Shown one piece after another: positions 6,526 through 9,688 of a stretch of DNA of 9,688 bases. The stretch is taken from positions 1 through 9,688 of the forward strand of contig CAMNGY010000019.1 in assembly GCA_946538795.1 (NCBI GenBank), in the 5' to 3' direction. Position 1 is the first letter of the stretch. Every line of letters begins with the position of its first letter. Made by a program: the position numbers and the translations under genes. This DNA comes from an uncultured Treponema sp. Lineage in GTDB: Bacteria > Spirochaetota > Spirochaetia > Treponematales > Treponemataceae. The notes beneath the pieces are model-generated. The model ran no database searches, was not told where the DNA came from, and saw only the letters and a program-made list of their open reading frames with translations.

Positions 6526-7848
6526 ATGGATGAGGAAGAGAGCATAGATTTGTCGGAGTTCTCGCAGGATCTTGCGGACGCGCAGGCATCGGAGGATGTT
6601 GACGAGAGCCTTTTTACGGGGAAGGAGAAAAAGGTTCAGAACAAGGAGGAGGAGTTCAGCTCCATGCTGCACGAGAACTTTTCCCCCAAGCAGATAGGCT
6701 CCATTGCCCGCTACACCGAGCCTGTCTCGGTTTCGTTCGCGCTGGATGCGGTCATACAGCTGTTCAAGGAAGATGACAGCCTGCAGGCCATTCCGGTGGA
6801 GGAGTATGACCATGTGGTCGGCTTCATAGACAGGAAGACGGTGGACTCCGTTTCCGGCAGCATGTGGAAGCGTATCACGTCCAGCGGTATAGAAGAGTTC
6901 ATCAAGAAGGTTGACGTAATCCTGTATGCCCGCGAGTATATAGAAAACAACCTGAAGAAGGTGTCCGACATAAACAGGAAGTACGAGATAAACTATTTCC
7001 CCGTGTTCAACGGCAAGAGCTTTTTTGGCATGGTGTCGCTCGACGACTTCTTGGACAGGACGGCGGAAATCCGCGAGCAGGATCTTGCCAAGGCCATCGT
7101 CATACAGAAGAGCTTCTTTCCTCACGATGATGTCATTGCTTCCGTGCCCTACCGCTTCTGCTGCTGGAACCAGATGGCAAACGAGCTTGGCGGCGACATG
7201 GTGAGCATCTACCGCCTGTCGGACTCGTGCAGTTTGGTCGGCTGCTTTGACGTGTCCGGGAAGAACGTCGCGGCATCGCTCCTGACGGTTACGGTCAGCA
7301 CCTTCTTCCATGCATTGCTTGCGACCAGCAATAAGAGCAGAAATCCGGTCCATATCATAGCCATGCTGGACAAGTATCTGGCCAGGGTCGTCCCGCCGGG
7401 CAACTTCATCACGGCGGCTATCTGCTACGTTGACTATGAGAAGAAAAATTTCTGCATCTTCAACTGCGGGCATACCACGACTTATCTGATCCGCAAGCAG
7501 GGGGACAAGGTGTACAACGTGTCCATAGACCCCAAGCTGCCCCCGCTCAGTATGGGCGAGGTGCATGACCAGCTTATGGCCAGCATGGAAAGCAAGGATG
7601 CGACTCACCCATTTACTGCCTACAAGCTGTCCCCTGGTATTCACCTGAGCATGTACTCCGACGGCTTCACCGACATGAAGGATGAAAATGGTGAGCGTTA
7701 CGAGGATGCGAGGGCAAAAGACTTCTTCACCAGGCTGTATGACGTTGCCGATTCCGACGTCAGGGGAGAGGTTGAGAAGACCGTCAAGGAATGGATTGGT
7801 ACCGCGATCCTGCCGGACGACGTCACGGTCCTGGACATCCGCTTCTAG
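6526..7848 (+). CDS. CBS-like / SpoIIE-type PP2C protein serine phosphatase
   Basis: This 440-residue soluble protein lacks a signal peptide or membrane segment. Residues 1-50 are acidic and probably disordered. Residues about 56-180 resemble a pair of CBS modules (SVSFALDAVIQLFKEDDSLQ..VVGFIDRKTV and INYFPVFNGKSFFGMVSLDDFLD), which usually bind adenosine nucleotides. From about 185 to the end is a SpoIIE/RsbU-type PP2C phosphatase. The metal-binding acids are present: GGD at 222-224, FDVSGK with D242, YSDG with D379, and PDDVT with D431-D432, plus NCGH in the place of the usual AGH. Such phosphatases usually activate anti-anti-sigma (STAS) proteins in partner switching, but no STAS or anti-sigma kinase gene is in this window. 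The ATG has AGGGAGGA about nine bases upstream. It follows the M16 gene by 45 bases. Confidence 0.88.
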   Translation: MDEEESIDLSEFSQDLADAQASEDVDESLFTGKEKKVQNKEEEFSSMLHENFSPKQIGSIARYTEPVSVSFALDAVIQLFKEDDSLQAIPVEEYDHVVGFIDRKTVDSVSGSMWKRITSSGIEEFIKKVDVILYAREYIENNLKKVSDINRKYEINYFPVFNGKSFFGMVSLDDFLDRTAEIREQDLAKAIVIQKSFFPHDDVIASVPYRFCCWNQMANELGGDMVSIYRLSDSCSLVGCFDVSGKNVAASLLTVTVSTFFHALLATSNKSRNPVHIIAMLDKYLARVVPPGNFITAAICYVDYEKKNFCIFNCGHTTTYLIRKQGDKVYNVSIDPKLPPLSMGEVHDQLMASMESKDATHPFTAYKLSPGIHLSMYSDGFTDMKDENGERYEDARAKDFFTRLYDVADSDVRGEVEKTVKEWIGTAILPDDVTVLDIRF

Positions 7849-7857
7849 GGGTGGCCT

Positions 7858-8583
7858 GTGGATTCAGCCCTGTACCTGATACCGGTCACCCTGGGAGGGG
7901 AGGACGTTAACCGTGTTCTTCCCGGCTACAATCATGAGGTCGTGCGTTCCATAAAGAACTTCATCGTGGAAAACGTCCGGTCCGCCCGCCGCTTCCTTAG
8001 GCTTGTGGACAAGTCCATAGACATAGACGCGCTGACCTTCCGCGAGCTGAACGAGCACACGGACATTTCTGCCATATCCAGCTACCTGGACCCTTTGGAG
8101 AAGGCCGGGGAGAGTATAGGTGTCATAAGCGAGGCCGGCTGCCCTGCCGTCGCGGATCCTGGGGCCGCAGTCGTTGAAATGGCCCAGAGAAAGGGTCTTC
8201 GCGTCATACCTCTCGTGGGGCCGTCATCCATCATCATGGCGGTTATGGCGAGCGGTTTTTCCGGCCAGTCGTTCGCGTTCAACGGCTACTTGCCGGTAAA
8301 AGACGGGGAGCGGTCAGCCAGGATACGCAAACTGGAGGGCCGTGCTTGGGGCGAGGGGCAGACCCAGCTTTTCATAGAAGCTCCCTACCGCAACATGAAA
8401 ATGTTCTCCTCCATTCTGGCCTCCTGCCGTGGCGATACCCGCCTGTGCATTGCCGCCGGGCTTACGACGGAGCGGGAGTGGGCCAGGACCAGGAGGATCT
8501 CCGACTGGAAGAAAGTCCCTGCCGGTGAGGTGGATGCGGCAATCAGCAAGGTCCCCGCGATATTCCTCCTGTACCGGGGCTGA
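7858..8583 (+). CDS. RsmI-like SAM-dependent methyltransferase (tetrapyrrole methylase fold)
   Basis: This 241-residue protein starts at GTG with AGGGG just upstream, ten bases after the phosphatase stop, so the two are probably cotranslated. Conserved blocks of the RsmI (16S rRNA C1402 2'-O-methyltransferase) family are visible: YLIPVTLGG at the N-terminus, SEAGCPAVADPG (91-102), GPSS (121-124), ASGFSG and FNGYLP (141-146). In place of the RsmI AEDTR..LL motif it has IVENVRSARRFL (E38). It also lacks the extra C-terminal domain of RsmI, which is about 285 residues. These traits fit a separate short subfamily usually annotated only as SAM-dependent methyltransferase. The substrate is therefore uncertain: rRNA is likely by kinship but not shown. 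Confidence 0.85.
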   Translation: MDSALYLIPVTLGGEDVNRVLPGYNHEVVRSIKNFIVENVRSARRFLRLVDKSIDIDALTFRELNEHTDISAISSYLDPLEKAGESIGVISEAGCPAVADPGAAVVEMAQRKGLRVIPLVGPSSIIMAVMASGFSGQSFAFNGYLPVKDGERSARIRKLEGRAWGEGQTQLFIEAPYRNMKMFSSILASCRGDTRLCIAAGLTTEREWARTRRISDWKKVPAGEVDAAISKVPAIFLLYRG

Positions 8584-8688
8584 TGGAACTGAAGGCGGCC
8601 ATCGGAGCGTTTAGCCACAGGTAGCGTTTTCCAGGTTCCATAACAAAATTTATTACCCTAAACGCCATTTTTGCGGTACAATGTCCCT
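8584..8688. promoter_or_regulatory. Intergenic region with repeated GCGTTT motifs and a putative promoter for the TolC-like gene
   Basis: AGCGTTT occurs at 8606-8612 and 8623-8629, 17 bp apart, and in inverted form at 8658-8665 (CTAAACGC), which pairs perfectly over 8 bases with GCGTTTAG at 8607-8614. A -10-like TACAAT lies at 8677-8682, with only a weak -35 (TTACCC, 8653-8658, 18-base spacer). The inverted copy falls inside or beside the promoter core. No T-run terminator follows the methylase gene, so read-through is possible. Confidence 0.45.
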
Positions 8689-9688
8689 ATGTCCGGCCAC
8701 AGCCCTGCCGCAAGCAAGCCCGTCCTCAAGCGCAGCGTCGCGTGCATCCTGCTCATCGTTGCAGGGGGGCTTGCGGTGGCACGGGAGAAAACCGCGGACC
8801 TGCTGCAGGGCTACCTGAACGAGAGCCTTGCCGTCAAGAAGCTGACCCTCTCCCTCAAAGACCGGATGCTGTCCCGCAAATCCGCGGGCATAACGAACGG
8901 AATCGCCGTCCAGCTGTCGTCAGGCTCGGTCGTCATCAACACAGCGGGGGACGGGTCGGTCAGCCTGCGCCCGTCTGCGAGCGTCGGCTACCCGGCGGCA
9001 CGGAACGCCAAGCTCGGGGTCTCTTCCAACATCTCATTCGCGGACGGCAAGAACAAGAACTCCTCAACATCCCTGTCGCTCAGCGTGGACCTCTACTCCG
9101 GGGTCATGGAGGAGCGCAAGATTTCCCTGCTCAAGGCGGACCGGTCCCTGCTGGAGGCTCAGCGGGCACTGGCGGACGGCCTTGTCAGGCAGGAGCAGTC
9201 ATTCTACGCGGAGCTGAAAAGCATATTCGATTCCGCCGCCAAGCTGACGAGCGCGGAGAACTCGCTCTGGGACGACAAGCTGAGCTTCCAGGAAGTCAAG
9301 GTCAAAGGCTACGCGGCGACATCGCTCAAGTACCGGCAGGCGGACAACAAGGTGAGGACGGACGAGCACAACGTCGCAAACTACAGGCGCGACCTGGAGA
9401 AGAATATCAAGGTTTTCGCAAAAAAGTGCGGGACGGAATACGCGGGGTCAGACCCGCTGGACTGGCTGCCCGACGACATCCCCAAGGTGGAGGGGCTGGA
9501 CATCGGAAGCTTCCGCGAGGCGGACTACACCGCCGTGGAGAAAGCCGTCTGGACGAACAAGCTGAACTCCCTTGCCCGCAAGGCTGACAAGCCCTTCTCG
9601 CTCTCGGCGAACGGGGGCTACACCTTCGGCAACACGAACGCGGGGGGAAGCGGCACCGTGGACGGTGGGCTGGACTTCAGCATGTCGG
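8689..9688 (+). CDS. TolC-like outer-membrane protein, N-terminal 333 residues (3' end outside the window)
   Basis: The frame is open from ATG 8689 to the window edge. A signal peptide is clear: n-region to K14-R15, hydrophobic SVACILLIVAGG, likely cleavage after LAVA (31). The mature part begins with a helix (EKTADLLQGYLNESLAVKKL), similar to the start of TolC repeats. A strand-rich segment follows (about 70-137, alternating Ser/Val/Asn), then long amphipathic helices (about 138-240). A second strand-rich segment begins at about 302 (PFSLSANGGYTFGNT). This strand-helix-strand plan fits the internal repeat of outer-membrane efflux (OEP/TolC) proteins, as in the paralogous TolC-like proteins of treponemes. 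Such proteins form the outer-membrane channel of export pumps. No Shine-Dalgarno is present before the ATG. Family call is by architecture; an unrelated outer-membrane protein is the alternative. Confidence 0.72.
   Translation, partial: MSGHSPAASKPVLKRSVACILLIVAGGLAVAREKTADLLQGYLNESLAVKKLTLSLKDRMLSRKSAGITNGIAVQLSSGSVVINTAGDGSVSLRPSASVGYPAARNAKLGVSSNISFADGKNKNSSTSLSLSVDLYSGVMEERKISLLKADRSLLEAQRALADGLVRQEQSFYAELKSIFDSAAKLTSAENSLWDDKLSFQEVKVKGYAATSLKYRQADNKVRTDEHNVANYRRDLEKNIKVFAKKCGTEYAGSDPLDWLPDDIPKVEGLDIGSFREADYTAVEKAVWTNKLNSLARKADKPFSLSANGGYTFGNTNAGGSGTVDGGLDFSMS

Noticed and set aside
6517..7644. Long open frame (375 codons) antisense to the phosphatase gene
   Set aside because: It lies wholly opposite a gene with clear domain motifs, its translation has low-complexity Arg/Val/His-rich content and no family resemblance, and it is explained by GC-rich codon use.
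8742..9587. 281-codon plus-strand frame inside the TolC-like gene
   Set aside because: It is out of frame with a gene that has a signal peptide and TolC-like architecture; its Gly/Arg/Pro-rich translation is typical of a shadow frame.

Overview
The window is GC-rich bacterial DNA with tightly packed genes. A gut or host-associated Treponema (spirochaete) is the best guess, inferred from the style of the TolC-like protein, the VapB-like antitoxin, the RsmI-like methylase subfamily and the DUF6442/XRE pair. This rests on recognition of protein style, not on a database search.

Left part, minus strand (1-3411). The window opens inside clpB, of which the first 424 codons are present, with its own sigma70 promoter and a GC-rich leader of about 100 nt. 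Upstream of clpB lies a vapBC-type toxin-antitoxin remnant: an intact small antitoxin followed by a PIN toxin cut to 57 residues. Beyond it is a compact three-gene operon: a membrane NapH-like 4Fe-4S protein, a DUF6442 membrane protein and a 68-residue XRE/Cro-type regulator. Adjacent genes in this operon overlap by 4 bases (ATGA). It is driven by a near-perfect TTGACA-17-TATGAT promoter carrying two 14-bp direct repeats with AGTATACT palindromic cores exactly 35 bp apart, which suggests autoregulation by the XRE protein.

Right part, plus strand (3580-9688). Divergent from that operon are a large exported M16 zinc protease (966 aa), a cytoplasmic CBS-like/SpoIIE-type PP2C phosphatase and an RsmI-like tetrapyrrole-methylase-fold methyltransferase, spaced as a probable operon. 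After a 105-base gap with repeated GCGTTT motifs comes a TolC-like outer-membrane protein that runs off the window.

How the parts relate. ClpB (disaggregase) and the M16 protease (envelope proteolysis) are quality-control functions, and the TolC-like protein is probably an export channel. The most interesting piece is the Fe-S/DUF6442/XRE cassette with its repeat-decorated promoter, which looks like a self-regulated membrane redox or sensing module. A second oddity is that both envelope-protein genes (M16 and TolC-like) lack a Shine-Dalgarno sequence and have a -10-like element placed so that transcription would begin at or next to the ATG, so they may be leaderless. No RNA genes, CRISPR arrays, insertion sequences or convincing intrinsic terminators were seen.
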